Of a DNA stretch of 64,000 nucleotides, positions 1 to 9,417 are shown piece after piece; positions within the stretch are counted from its first letter, which is position 1, and every line of letters begins with the position of its first letter. Made by a program: the position numbers and the translations under genes. Origin of the DNA: Altererythrobacter xiamenensis (GTDB lineage Bacteria; Pseudomonadota; Alphaproteobacteria; Sphingomonadales; Sphingomonadaceae); assembly GCF_900177715.1 (NCBI RefSeq), contig NZ_FXWG01000001.1, forward strand, positions 1,013,164 to 1,077,163, given 5' to 3'. The notes beneath the pieces were generated by a model. The model ran no database searches and was not told the DNA's origin. It saw nothing but the letters and a program-made list of their open reading frames with translations.

Positions 1-456
1 TAGATTGATACATTTCGCTCAATTTGCGCGGCTTCGAGACCTAGGTTTCAGAGAAGCAACGCTGCTTTTCGCGGCAAATTCGCCACTCTAACTTTCGCTG
101 TTCTCGGGATGAAAATTCCCTTTTAGGCGCGACAAAATTCCCTGCTCGAAGGATGGCCGAGCGCGAATGCTCCGCAGTATTCCGCGGTTCTCAGCGGCGA
201 GATGCCGGCAAGTTTCGAGATAATCCCTGAAAATTTCCCTGAAAGCAGGGAAAATTGGCTTGAGACTGGTTCGGTCGTGACTGCGTCACGCACCATTCAT
301 CCGGGTAGCGAACTCCAATCGGAGATTTCTCCAATAATTCGAGCCGAAAGCCCGCAGTTCTGCGGGATTTCGGCGCTGGTCATGTTGGCATGAGGTCGGG
401 AGACCCCACCAGGTAGCGCCAAACCAGGGCGCTTTTGGCCTGAAGTCTCCACTCGC
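1..456. other. Non-coding tract at the recombinase cassette edge
   Basis: No convincing gene is seen. The tract holds several TTCCCTG/CAGGGAA words (around 107-113, 131-146 and 224-253), a ~77-bp repeat also found near 20.7 kb, and a perfect hairpin CCCGCAG-TT-CTGCGGG at 351-366. Further partly self-complementary sequence (GGCGCTGGT at 372-380 against ACCAGGTAGCGCC at 408-420) suggests more structure. A 63-codon reading frame at 202-393 runs across the repeat and is probably chance. Confidence 0.6.
222..298 (+). repeat. Diverged direct repeat, copy 1 (TTCCCTG...CAGGGAAA...GAGAC...ACTGCGTC)
   Basis: The landmarks are TCCCTG (224), TTCCCTG (235), CAGGGAAA (246), GAGAC (262), GTTCG (269) and ACTGCGTCACGCACCA (280). 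The same landmarks in the same order and orientation occur at 20652-20728. The spacing from CAGGGAAA to GAGAC (16) and from GAGAC to ACTGCG (18) is identical in both copies. This copy lies just beyond the 3' end of the recombinase cassette. Confidence 0.75.
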
Positions 457-481
457 AAAAAGCCCGCCTCACCGGGCGGGC
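457..481 (-). terminator. Rho-independent terminator of the recombinase operon
   Basis: Read on the minus strand, a seven-base stem GCCCGCC/GGCGGGC with a six-base loop is followed by five T (A run at 457-461 on the plus strand). It starts 22 bases after the recombinase stop codon, which is the expected place for an intrinsic terminator. Confidence 0.85.
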
Positions 482-502
482 CATTGTACCGTAATACTGC
501 GC

Positions 503-2152
503 TTAGGAACTTGCGGAGAATCCCAGAAAGAACGCCTGCTCTTGCCAGTCGAGAGGCAAATCGGCGTTCATGAGGCGGTTGCGCGTCAGTCTCTTGGGCT
601 GCCGCCCATCACAAATCGCTTCCACAATCTCGGGGCTCAGCCACGATATCCGTAGCAGTTTGGTCAACTGTTTGCGGCAACGTCCTTCCTGCTGAGCAAG
701 CTGCAGCAGTGACTTATCTGGCTGGCCCAGAACTAGAGATTGGACATCTCGCGCCTGACGCAGAAGCTTCACGAGTGAGGCATCCGGCTTGCCAGGATGG
801 TCAGCTGGTGCATCGAGCCGAAGCTTCGGCTCGCGGAATGGTTTCTTTCGCAGGCGCGCGACGGCGTACTCGGTGGCCCCGCCCGCTCCATCCAGGCCCA
901 GTCCTTCCGGCCGGATCGACAGGACAAGTCGCCGTTCTTCGACTTGGATGCTCGCCAGTATCTTGCCGATTGGCTCGCGCCAGACCGCCTCATTCTGAAG
1001 GTTGTTCGCCAGAGCCCCCGCATCCTTGAGCGCCCTCTCGAGCGTCGCTGCATCGTCGATCCTGAACAGGCGCCTGATGGCATGCTCGTCTGAAAGCAAC
1101 GTTTTGAGCGCATCGACCACATGACGATCAAGCTGGCGCATGGGATAGCGCGTTGCCTTGGGCTGATCCGGCGCGGCGAGATCGCGGCGTGTCTCGTAGT
1201 AGCGGTAGCGCCTCGTCCCCTTGCAAGCGAAGGTCGGCACCATCGGCCTGCCCTGAGGATCGGTCAGCCGGCCAACCAGCAACGCATCGTTTTGTTTGTT
1301 TACGCCGGCCCGTCTGGGAGGTGCATTGGCTCTCAGCTTGGCCTGGACAGCATCCCACAGCGCTTCATCGACAATCGCTCGGTGCTCACCTTCATACGCC
1401 TTGCCCTTGTGAACGATCTTGCCTCGGTACACGGGGTTCTTGAGAAGGTGGAACAGGCTGCCCCGCTGAAAGGGAATGCCACCGCGGTGCGGCCCGCTGA
1501 CCCGCTTCTGGACCTTTGTGACAATGCCTTCAGCCGCAAGCTCATCCAGCAGCGCGGGAGCAGAGGGCAGTGCGAGATAGCGCTGCATGATATGTCGCAC
1601 GCGCTGCGCCTCTTCTTCCACTGGCACAAGCTTGCGCTCGATCGCCTGGTAGCCAAGCGGGACCGGCCCTCCCATCCACAAGCCCTTTTTCTTCGACGCA
1701 GCTATCTTGTCCCTGATCCGCTCGCTGGTCACTTCGCGGTCGAACTGGGCGAAGGAAAGCAGGACATTGAGCGTCAGGCGGCCCATGCTGGTCGTCGTGT
1801 TAAAGGCTTGTGTGACCGAGACGAAGCTCGCTTCCTTCGCATCGAGCCGTTCGACGATCTTGGCAAAGTCCGCGAGGCTGCGAGTCAGGCGATCAACCTT
1901 GTAGACAACGATAACGTCGACCTGTCCGGCATCGACCTCGGCGAGCAGCTCCTTGAGCCCGGGCCTGTCCATGTTGCCGCCCGAGAAGCCGCCATCGTCA
2001 TAGCTTCTCTCGATCAGCTCCCATCCCTCGTGCTTCTGGCTACAAATGAACGCTTCACAGGCCTCACGCTGCGCATCGAGGCTGTTAAACTCCTGCTCCA
2101 GGCCATCCTCGGTCGATTTACGAGTATAGATTGCACACCGGACCGTCTTCAT
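503..2152 (-). CDS. Large serine recombinase (resolvase/invertase family)
   Basis: A 549-residue site-specific recombinase of the large serine type. The N-terminal resolvase domain (about residues 1-150) carries YTRKS with the probable catalytic serine at residue 13, then SLDAQREAC and YKVDRLTRSL motifs. A 'recombinase' DNA-binding domain (about 160-270) and a zinc-ribbon-like region with few cysteines follow, then a helical C-terminus. I chose the ATG at 2152 and not the in-frame codon at 2194, because it overlaps the upstream DUF2924 stop as TGATG and begins right at the conserved fold. It is the last gene of a three-gene cassette seen widely in alphaproteobacteria. It probably mobilises or once mobilised this region, but no target site can be proven here. 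Confidence 0.93.
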   Translation of the reverse strand: MKTVRCAIYTRKSTEDGLEQEFNSLDAQREACEAFICSQKHEGWELIERSYDDGGFSGGNMDRPGLKELLAEVDAGQVDVIVVYKVDRLTRSLADFAKIVERLDAKEASFVSVTQAFNTTTSMGRLTLNVLLSFAQFDREVTSERIRDKIAASKKKGLWMGGPVPLGYQAIERKLVPVEEEAQRVRHIMQRYLALPSAPALLDELAAEGIVTKVQKRVSGPHRGGIPFQRGSLFHLLKNPVYRGKIVHKGKAYEGEHRAIVDEALWDAVQAKLRANAPPRRAGVNKQNDALLVGRLTDPQGRPMVPTFACKGTRRYRYYETRRDLAAPDQPKATRYPMRQLDRHVVDALKTLLSDEHAIRRLFRIDDAATLERALKDAGALANNLQNEAVWREPIGKILASIQVEERRLVLSIRPEGLGLDGAGGATEYAVARLRKKPFREPKLRLDAPADHPGKPDASLVKLLRQARDVQSLVLGQPDKSLLQLAQQEGRCRKQLTKLLRISWLSPEIVEAICDGRQPKRLTRNRLMNADLPLDWQEQAFFLGFSASS

Positions 2153-2565
2153 CACGACGCGCCAGTCAGCCCGAAGAAGCGTGGCCCAGACCATTTCGCA
2201 CCGGTGATGTGCCGAGCGATCGCGGTGAGCGATGACCAGTGCTGGCCATCATATACAAAGCCTTCCTCGAGAACGGTGACGCTGTGTCCCTGACCGTGCC
2301 AGTCGCGTACCAGACGCGTGCCAGAAGTGAGCTGGCGCGAGGAGCCCGTAGTAACAGCCAATCGGGGATCCTCACTCAGCTCGCGCTTTGCATCCCTGCT
2401 CAAGCCACCGAGCGCCTTCTCCTGTATCTTCCAAGCCAGGCCGAGCCGAAGAAGCTTCACTGAGATGTTAGGCGCTGAAGATTTGACCTGGGCCTGCCAC
2501 TCCGATCGCAGCTCAGCCAACGGCATCTCTCTAATCGCGTCGAGCCTCACTTCGAGCCGCGTCAT
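2152..2565 (-). CDS. DUF2924 family protein
   Basis: A 137-residue protein of the DUF2924 family. Visible features are a helical N-terminal half (EMPLAELRSEWQ; LLRLGLAWKIQEKALGGL) and a C-terminal half with the typical RDWHGQGHSVTVLEEGFVYDG-type segment and ARHITGAKWSGPRFFGL ending. Members are small basic proteins found next to serine recombinases. The function is unknown; DNA binding or assistance to the recombinase is my inference. It overlaps the upstream DUF3489 gene by ATGA and the recombinase by TGATG, so the three are likely translationally coupled. Confidence 0.9.
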   Translation of the reverse strand: MTRLEVRLDAIREMPLAELRSEWQAQVKSSAPNISVKLLRLGLAWKIQEKALGGLSRDAKRELSEDPRLAVTTGSSRQLTSGTRLVRDWHGQGHSVTVLEEGFVYDGQHWSSLTAIARHITGAKWSGPRFFGLTGAS

Positions 2566-2792
2566 GTGTTGGTCTCATTGACAAGCCGATAGATGCTGAC
2601 GCCATCGGCAACGCTCCGCTCAACTACGTGCCCCCTCTTCTTCAGGCCGGTCAGTGCGGCCCTGACCGAATGCTTCTGCCAGCCAGTTGCCTGCATCATC
2701 TGCTCGAGGGTTGCGCCGCTCTTGCGCTGCATCAGCTTGGCGACTTGCGAAATCTTGGTTTGTCCAAACTTGTCTGATTGAGGCCTTGGCAT
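2562..2792 (-). CDS. DUF3489 family protein
   Basis: A 76-residue protein matching the DUF3489 family: KISQVAKLMQRKSGATLEQMM, then ATGWQKHSVRAALTGLKKRG and a short C-terminal beta segment ending IYRLVNETNT. The pattern resembles a small winged helix. The start at 2792 is set by AGGAG eight bases upstream; a longer reading frame to 2906 has no such site. It is the first gene of the DUF3489-DUF2924-recombinase cassette and could act as its regulator or recombination directionality factor, which is inference. Confidence 0.88.
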   Translation of the reverse strand: MPRPQSDKFGQTKISQVAKLMQRKSGATLEQMMQATGWQKHSVRAALTGLKKRGHVVERSVADGVSIYRLVNETNT

Positions 2793-3293
2793 GCGTGGTT
2801 CTCCTGGATCGGAGCCGCCCTGCGCGGCTCCCACCACCCAAAGCCCCGTTTCGCGATCAGCGTCGGGGCAGCAGCCTCTTTGGCCTCGCTTCAATGACAG
2901 CACCAATGCTCGGTTCAGAGGGGAAGTCGAATGGTTTTTTGGATGAATGCTAATGACCGCTTTGCGCCCTCACCTGAGACATTGCGATCCGAGATTTTAG
3001 GTCCAGAAAGCGGACGTATATCGTAACCACGAGTCGAATAAGCTCTGGTGATGAATTGAAATTGCGGGACGGAGTGTGGCTTTCTAGGTCAGAGTAAGGG
3101 GGCGCCTTACCCTGACCTCCTCATCCGTCGATCAGGTGCATTTGGTTTGAGAGCGCCAAGCCAAGGACCGTTGCGGAAAGCAGAGCAATGAACGACGGAC
3201 TTACCATACCTACTGTGCAGGACAGCAACTAATGCAATCTTCTCAGCCGTATAGACACAAGGCCACGAAGGGATTGATCGCTAACCCGACACC
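2793..3293. other. Intergenic region upstream of the recombinase cassette
   Basis: No gene is supported. It must contain the promoter of the cassette. The clearest structure is an imperfect 13-bp inverted repeat at 3087-3117 (GGTCAGAGTAAGG / CCTTACCCTGACC, one mismatch, five-base loop) without a T run. The 3' end of the catabolic operon reaches 3294 with no obvious intrinsic terminator other than this distant hairpin. Confidence 0.55.
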
Positions 3294-4277
3294 TCAAGCA
3301 AGCGTGGTAAGGAAATCGATGAGAAGCCGATTGCAGTCTTTGGGCCGCTCCTGCTGTGTCCAGTGACCGCACCCATCAAGAATGTGCAGGCCGCGATTAT
3401 CCGGCAATAGCTTCGTCATCGCAGACAGAGGTTCCTTGCCCGCGAGACGCGTCGCCAGATCGCGTGTTCCGCTGATAAACATGCTTGGCTGGGCGATGAC
3501 ATGGGATCCGCGCTGCGTCAGCATGTCATAGTCCCGCCGCCGGTTGCGATAGCGGTTCAGGGGACCGCGAAAGCCCGATTTGGCGAACTCGCCCGCAAGA
3601 TACTCCACATCTTCGTAAGTGAGCCATGGCAGCGGCATTGGCGGCTCTGGCAAGCCTTTCAGCAGGCCATCCCCAGGCTTCTTGTCGGTCGGCCAGGTCC
3701 CTTCCGGCGCGTCTCCGGACAAGGCGTAGTAGAACCGGCGGATCGTTGCGGCCCGATCGGCTTCAAGCTCGGCTTCCGCCTCTCCTATGCGCTGAAAATC
3801 ATTGATGTAGAAGTATCTGCCGCGCTGAGTGAACACCTTGTCATGGATCATATCGGTCGGTTCGGACCCGGGTGCGGAGTGCGGAACGGAAAGGCCTGCG
3901 ACCGCGCGAAATCTGTCCGGATGCACCAGGGCTGAAGTCCAGGCGATGGGTGCGCCCCAGTCGTGCCCGACAATGACGACCGGTTCGTCCGGCGAGAGCA
4001 TTTCGGCCAGATTGGCGAAATCGCCCGCGAGTTCTTCCAGGCAATAGGCTTCGATTTCAGCGGGAGCGGAAGATCCCCCATAGCCCCTGACATCGGGAGC
4101 GACCACTCGCCAGCCAGCATTTGCGAGAGCGGGAATCTGGTGGCGCCAGCTGTACCAGCTTTCGGGAAAGCCGTGGATCAAGAGGACCACCGGTCCCGTA
4201 CCCATTTCGGCGCAACGCAAGGTGATGCCGGGTTTCACCTCGTAATGACAAAAGCGAATGTCTTCCAGAATACTCAT
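3294..4277 (-). CDS. Alpha/beta hydrolase, soluble epoxide hydrolase type
   Basis: A 327-residue alpha/beta-hydrolase. The oxyanion-hole motif HGFPESW is at residues 35-41 and the nucleophile elbow GHDWGAP has the aspartate at about residue 106, a nucleophile typical of epoxide hydrolases and haloalkane dehalogenases. A catalytic histidine is expected in LDGCGHW near residue 306. Cap-domain tyrosines are plausible but not proven. It would open an epoxide to a diol. It is the last gene of a four-gene minus-strand run with two GSTs and a flavin monooxygenase-like gene, consistent with handling reactive epoxides in a catabolic pathway. Confidence 0.88.
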   Translation of the reverse strand: MSILEDIRFCHYEVKPGITLRCAEMGTGPVVLLIHGFPESWYSWRHQIPALANAGWRVVAPDVRGYGGSSAPAEIEAYCLEELAGDFANLAEMLSPDEPVVIVGHDWGAPIAWTSALVHPDRFRAVAGLSVPHSAPGSEPTDMIHDKVFTQRGRYFYINDFQRIGEAEAELEADRAATIRRFYYALSGDAPEGTWPTDKKPGDGLLKGLPEPPMPLPWLTYEDVEYLAGEFAKSGFRGPLNRYRNRRRDYDMLTQRGSHVIAQPSMFISGTRDLATRLAGKEPLSAMTKLLPDNRGLHILDGCGHWTQQERPKDCNRLLIDFLTTLA

Positions 4278-4335
4278 GGCTTTTCAGCCCGCCGTTGCGA
4301 CCCGGGTCGCCATTTGTACCTTGGCGCAGACACAC

Positions 4336-5265
4336 TCATGTTGCCTCTCTCACGATGAAGCCGACCTGAGGGAAGGTGATATTGACCGTTCCGGTGGCGG
4401 GATCGGTTCGCCTGATCACGATGCGTTGGCTGGTAGCGGCGAGGAGCTCTCCTGCGATGGGATCGCGACCGTAGTCATCGGCTGAAACGATCACCTGCTT
4501 TCCGATGAGATCGTGGGCCCCACCGGCTTCGTCGTGACCGAGTGAAACGTCGGCCGGTTCCGCTCCAGCAGCCACCTGTATCGCATCGGCACCGCTGATC
4601 TCGGCCCGGTCGCCTTGGCCGATAGTCTCTATGGCCTCGCGCCATTGGTGGAGGCGTTCAAAGCCCTGCAGTAATTCGTCGGCCATGTCGGGGAAGACGG
4701 ATGCGAGGAACCAGATGTTCATGTGCGCGGCGAGATCGCCGATGCCGGGTTTCGCGCCACCCAGATAATCGATTCCGGCGGAAGCGAGTGCGGATTCGAT
4801 CCATCCTGCCTGCGCACGCCATTGTTCCTTGGCCGGTTCGGCGGCTGCGGCCATTGCCTTCACGTCGAAAGGTCGCCCTGACAGCTTTTCACGATCCTTG
4901 ATAAATGCCGGGTCCACCTGGTCTCCGAGCGAGCCGAAAATGATCGCGACCGAATGCTGGAACCAGATGCGATCGGCCCAGATATTCACCGGCCAACTCG
5001 CGCCCAGATCGGTCTTCGGCTCAGGGTGGCGGCGCTCGATCTCGGCCATGATGGCCTGGCTGTCGCAGTAGATGTCGGCCCCGATCTGCATCACCGGTGC
5101 GCGGCGGTAGCCCCCGGTCAGCGGGATCAGAACCGGCTTCGGCATCATGTTGGGTGTGACAACCGATTTCCAGCGGAGGCCCTTGAGACCCAGCAGGAGG
5201 CGCACCTTGTTCGAGAACGGCGATGCATCGTAGTGATGCAGGATGATGTCGTGACTGCCTGACAT
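4336..5265 (-). CDS. Glutathione S-transferase family protein with C-terminal extension
   Basis: A 309-residue protein. The N-terminal thioredoxin-like GST domain (HHYDASPFSNKVRLLLGLKGL; GGYRRAPVMQIGADIYCDSQAI) is followed by a helical C-terminal GST domain to about residue 210. Beyond it lies an extra ~90 residues rich in beta strands that ordinary GSTs lack. The ATG at 5265 is preceded by GGAGG eight bases upstream; the frame extends only to a TTG at 5280. It lies 27 bases after the other GST gene in the same operon. Substrate unknown; conjugation of glutathione to an epoxide or other electrophile fits the context. Confidence 0.85.
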   Translation of the reverse strand: MSGSHDIILHHYDASPFSNKVRLLLGLKGLRWKSVVTPNMMPKPVLIPLTGGYRRAPVMQIGADIYCDSQAIMAEIERRHPEPKTDLGASWPVNIWADRIWFQHSVAIIFGSLGDQVDPAFIKDREKLSGRPFDVKAMAAAAEPAKEQWRAQAGWIESALASAGIDYLGGAKPGIGDLAAHMNIWFLASVFPDMADELLQGFERLHQWREAIETIGQGDRAEISGADAIQVAAGAEPADVSLGHDEAGGAHDLIGKQVIVSADDYGRDPIAGELLAATSQRIVIRRTDPATGTVNITFPQVGFIVREAT

Positions 5266-5292
5266 GGCCAGTCCCTCCAAATCGAAGAATTT

Positions 5293-6078
5293 TCAGCCGG
5301 GGAGCGGCGTGAACCGGATGTTGTCTCTTGCCAGCCCCTGCACGACGATGTCCAACCCACCGGATTTCACCATCCATTCGAGCCTGTGATCGCGGTACTC
5401 GCGCTTGAATATGCCGGCTTCGACGGCCCCTGCTACTTGCTCCATGCCGCTGAGTACTTCCTGAGCGGCGGTGCTGGCTGAGTTTACCGAAGGCCTTGCG
5501 TTGGCCCTGTCGAGCCAGGCGGCGAGGCGCGAACCCTCTGCTGGCGTATATCCGAATCCCGCTGCGCCATTCACGTAGGGCGCGGTGCACATATCGGCCC
5601 ATCCGAACTCGTCACCCCCGAACCAGCGGTCCTCTCCCAACTGCTTCTCGAGCCAGCGATAATAGCCGTCGATCTGGTCCTTGGCGGCAGATTGCATCGC
5701 CTCGGCGAGTTCTCCATCGGCCCGCTTGAACCACTTGAGTTCGCCCAGACCCCACACGATCGCTTCGAACTGCGTGTCGAGCACGTCCTCGATCGTGCGA
5801 TGCCTGGCACGCTGGGCGGGACCGCGCGGAAGCAGGGCGGGTTCCGGCCACTTTTCCTCGATGTATTCGAGGATGATGGTGGATTCGAACAAGCGGGTAT
5901 CGCCATCGATGAGGGCGGGAACTTCGAGGCGCGGGCTGGCTTCGACAAAATCGCCCTGAGCGCCGCCTATTCCTATCCCGTCGGGCACGCGTGTTTCGTA
6001 CCCCACGCCCTTTTCATCGAGAGCGATCTTCACCTTCTGCGCATAGGGCGAGAGCGGGTGGTCATAGAGTATGAGCAT
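5293..6078 (-). CDS. Glutathione S-transferase family protein
   Basis: A 261-residue GST. It opens with LYDHPLSPYAQKVKIALDEKG, a thioredoxin-fold start with serine in the position that often activates glutathione, and has the EVPALIDGDTRLFESTIILEYI motif holding cis-proline and the glutathione-binding ES pair. The C-terminal helical domain follows. It lies 14 bases downstream of the flavoprotein gene and upstream of a second GST, so the two may act successively or as a pair on the same electrophile. The start lacks a strong ribosome-binding site and may rely on coupling to the upstream gene. Confidence 0.9.
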   Translation of the reverse strand: MLILYDHPLSPYAQKVKIALDEKGVGYETRVPDGIGIGGAQGDFVEASPRLEVPALIDGDTRLFESTIILEYIEEKWPEPALLPRGPAQRARHRTIEDVLDTQFEAIVWGLGELKWFKRADGELAEAMQSAAKDQIDGYYRWLEKQLGEDRWFGGDEFGWADMCTAPYVNGAAGFGYTPAEGSRLAAWLDRANARPSVNSASTAAQEVLSGMEQVAGAVEAGIFKREYRDHRLEWMVKSGGLDIVVQGLARDNIRFTPLPG

Positions 6079-6092
6079 TCGCGCGAGCCCGC

Positions 6093-7202
<1,110 letters not shown>

Positions 7203-8096
7203 TTAGCGCCGCCAGGCCGTGTCACCCGGCAGGCCGAGGCGCAGTGCCGCCTGATAGGCAGGATGCCCGCTTTCGACCTTCTTGTCGGCCGCGCGCCCGA
7301 CGAACTTCACAAGCAGGCGCTCCGGGTAGGAGAGGTTCCATTCCGGACCAAGCTCCAGTTTCTGCCGCACGACCGGCGGCAGAATGTCGACGGCGGCACG
7401 GGCCAGCGCCTTGTGAATGAACTTCGGGATTTCCGGACGGGCCTTGCCCGAGGATACGATCTCCAGGAAATCGCTGTTGATCTGGTGCGGCTCGAAGCGC
7501 GGGACCAGCCGTTCCATCATCGCGAGGAACTCCGCTTCGGAATGGGGTATCTCGGTGACGCCGTAGAGCTTCGCCACCTCGTCCCCGCCGGTCCAGTATT
7601 CGTGCTTTTCCTCGTCGCTCAGCTTGTAAACGAAGCGGTCATAGGCCGTCAGGAAACCATATTGCGCGGTCGCCGATACCCAGTCGAGCAATTCGGGATC
7701 GAGCGCGGTATAGGCCTCTCCCTTCGGAGTTTCGCCGGACACCTTCGCATGCATCCGTCCGACGCCTGCGATCACCTTGCGCGCCATGCTTTGCGGTCCG
7801 TAGACACCGAGCATCGCCGCCATCCCGGTGCGCTGCGAACGGCCGATCGGGTCGACCGGATAGACCGAGTGGTCCCACACGCCAGACCGGATGCGGGCAT
7901 CGGCAAACTCAAGCAGGACGGCGGCCACTCCGCCGATGGCCATGGCGATGCTGTTCTTGAAGATCCGCCAATGAACCGAACCGGGGTCGCTGAAGGCAGG
8001 CTCTCCGGCCGGTTTCGTGAAATCGAACTTCGTCGGCGTCGTGCTCCTCTGATAAGCCTTGCCATCCGTTCTGGTGATCGAAGAGTGTTCGTTCAT
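7203..8096 (-). CDS. MpaB-like oxygenase (DUF2236 family)
   Basis: A 297-residue protein of the DUF2236/MpaB family, related to the ER-bound oxygenase of mycophenolic acid synthesis and the rubber oxygenase Lcp. Visible features are a hydrophobic stretch AIGGVAAVLLEFADA, then VWDHSVYPVDPIGRSQRTG, a conserved MHAKVSGETPKGEAYTALDP segment with histidines suited to heme binding, and an FLTAYDRFVY motif. The family cleaves or oxidises isoprenoid side chains using heme. The gene is divergent from an acyl-CoA dehydrogenase, and a TTATCA palindrome sits in the shared promoter. It could catalyse the first oxygenation of a lipophilic substrate. Confidence 0.85.
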   Translation of the reverse strand: MNEHSSITRTDGKAYQRSTTPTKFDFTKPAGEPAFSDPGSVHWRIFKNSIAMAIGGVAAVLLEFADARIRSGVWDHSVYPVDPIGRSQRTGMAAMLGVYGPQSMARKVIAGVGRMHAKVSGETPKGEAYTALDPELLDWVSATAQYGFLTAYDRFVYKLSDEEKHEYWTGGDEVAKLYGVTEIPHSEAEFLAMMERLVPRFEPHQINSDFLEIVSSGKARPEIPKFIHKALARAAVDILPPVVRQKLELGPEWNLSYPERLLVKFVGRAADKKVESGHPAYQAALRLGLPGDTAWRR

Positions 8097-8150
8097 GACT
8101 TCCCGTTCCCAAGCTATCCAGTCGCAAGATTGACCTGCGGGGGAATATTG

Positions 8151-8166
8151 TTATCAGAACTGATAA
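8151..8166. promoter_or_regulatory. Candidate TetR operator 1
   Basis: A perfect 16-bp palindrome, TTATCAGAACTGATAA, with seven-base arms. It lies between the divergent MpaB-like gene (start 8096) and acyl-CoA dehydrogenase gene (start 8188), 21 bases upstream of the latter. The TTATCA/TGATAA half-sites match three other sites around the TetR gene. Confidence 0.7.
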
Positions 8167-8187
8167 ATATCGGCAAATGGATAAAAG

Positions 8188-9417
8188 ATGAACCTCGACT
8201 GGTCCCCGCAAGACAAGGCCTTCGCCTCCGAAATCTCACAGATTCTCGAGCGCGAACTGACCGACGACATTCGCGATGCAGGGCATAACGCGACGAGCGT
8301 CTATCCCGATCACGAAGCGTCGATGGAATGGCAGGAAAAGCTTCATGCAGCCGGCCTCGCAGCGCCGCACTGGCCGGTCGAACATGGCGGCAAGGACTGG
8401 AGTGTAGCGCAGCATTACCTGTTCGCGAACGAGAAGGCCAAGGCTGGCGCGCCATCGCTCTCGCCCATGGGCATCCACATGGTCGCCCATGTCATCGCGG
8501 CTTTCGGCACTCCCGAGCAGAAGGACTACTTCCTTCCGGGGATTCTCTCCGGCGAGGTCTTCTTCTGCCAGGGCTATTCTGAACCGAACGCCGGCTCCGA
8601 CCTTGCCGCGCTGCAGATGAGCGCTGTTTCCGAAGGCGATGACTTCATCCTCAATGGCTCCAAGATCTGGACGACCCACGCGCAGGAAGCGAACTGGATC
8701 TTCTGCCTGGTTCGCACGAGCAATGAGGGGCGCAAGCAGCAGGGTATCACCTTCATCCTCGTCCCGATGGATCAGGACGGCGTAACGGTGCGCCCGCTCA
8801 CCATGCTGTCGGGCGAGACGGTGCAGAACCAAGTTTTCTTCGACGACGTTCGTGTGGCCAAGTCGAATGTGATCGGCGAGGTCGATCACGGCTGGAGCGT
8901 GGCGAAATACCTCCTCGAGTTCGAGCGCGGAGGGTCGGCCTATTCGGCGGGTCTCAAGATCAGGGCATGGGATATCGAAGCCCATGCGCGCTCACAGACC
9001 ATGGGCGACAAGACACTCCTGGAGCACGGCGACTTCGCCCAGCGCCTGGCGCGCGCCATGATCCGCATCGATGTTCTCGAAGTGCTGGAGCTCAAGCTGC
9101 TGTCTTCGGCCGGGCGCGGCGAAAGCGTCGGCCCCATGTCCTCGTTGATGAAGATCATGGGCACCGAACTCGCACAGCATCTTACCGAGCTGGCACTCGA
9201 GGCGGCCGGAGCGAGTGGAACTGTGTTCCAACCGCATCCCACCCGTCCCGGTGCGGATATCCCTGGCTACGAGGCGCCGGAGGATGGTTACGTCTCGGGC
9301 GAAAACTGGCAGGCAATTGCCCCGCTGCGCTACCTCAACGAACGGGCTGGTTCTATCTACGCCGGCTCGAACGAGGTCCAGCGCAACATTCTCGCCAAGG
9401 CGGTCCTGGGCCTCTAG
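8188..9417 (+). CDS. Acyl-CoA dehydrogenase (large-type subunit)
   Basis: A 409-residue FAD-dependent acyl-CoA dehydrogenase. Motifs include CQGYSEPNAGSDLAAL (flavin/substrate loop), IWTTHAQEANWIFCLVRT and the C-terminal GSIYAGSNEVQRNILAKAVLGL stretch. The usual catalytic glutamate region is degenerate and I could not fix the base. The gene is convergent with a second, smaller acyl-CoA dehydrogenase gene and overlaps it by four bases at 9414-9417. Unequal pairs like this often form alpha2beta2 enzymes acting on sterol or bulky side-chain acyl-CoAs; that is inference from known FadE-type pairs. A TetR-type palindrome lies in its promoter. Confidence 0.92.
   Translation: MNLDWSPQDKAFASEISQILERELTDDIRDAGHNATSVYPDHEASMEWQEKLHAAGLAAPHWPVEHGGKDWSVAQHYLFANEKAKAGAPSLSPMGIHMVAHVIAAFGTPEQKDYFLPGILSGEVFFCQGYSEPNAGSDLAALQMSAVSEGDDFILNGSKIWTTHAQEANWIFCLVRTSNEGRKQQGITFILVPMDQDGVTVRPLTMLSGETVQNQVFFDDVRVAKSNVIGEVDHGWSVAKYLLEFERGGSAYSAGLKIRAWDIEAHARSQTMGDKTLLEHGDFAQRLARAMIRIDVLEVLELKLLSSAGRGESVGPMSSLMKIMGTELAQHLTELALEAAGASGTVFQPHPTRPGADIPGYEAPEDGYVSGENWQAIAPLRYLNERAGSIYAGSNEVQRNILAKAVLGL

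Noticed and set aside
202..393. 63-codon plus-strand open frame at the window start
   Set aside because: It runs through the TTCCCTG repeat and the 351-366 hairpin and has no ribosome-binding site.
1121..2293. 390-codon plus-strand open frame
   Set aside because: Antisense shadow of the serine recombinase, which has clear family motifs.
3087..3117. Terminator for the catabolic operon
   Set aside because: Good inverted repeat, but no T run and ~180 bases past the epoxide hydrolase stop; kept only as a structure in the intergenic entry.
9414..9417. Frameshift between the two acyl-CoA dehydrogenase genes
   Set aside because: The genes are on opposite strands and both complete; the overlap is just convergent stop codons.
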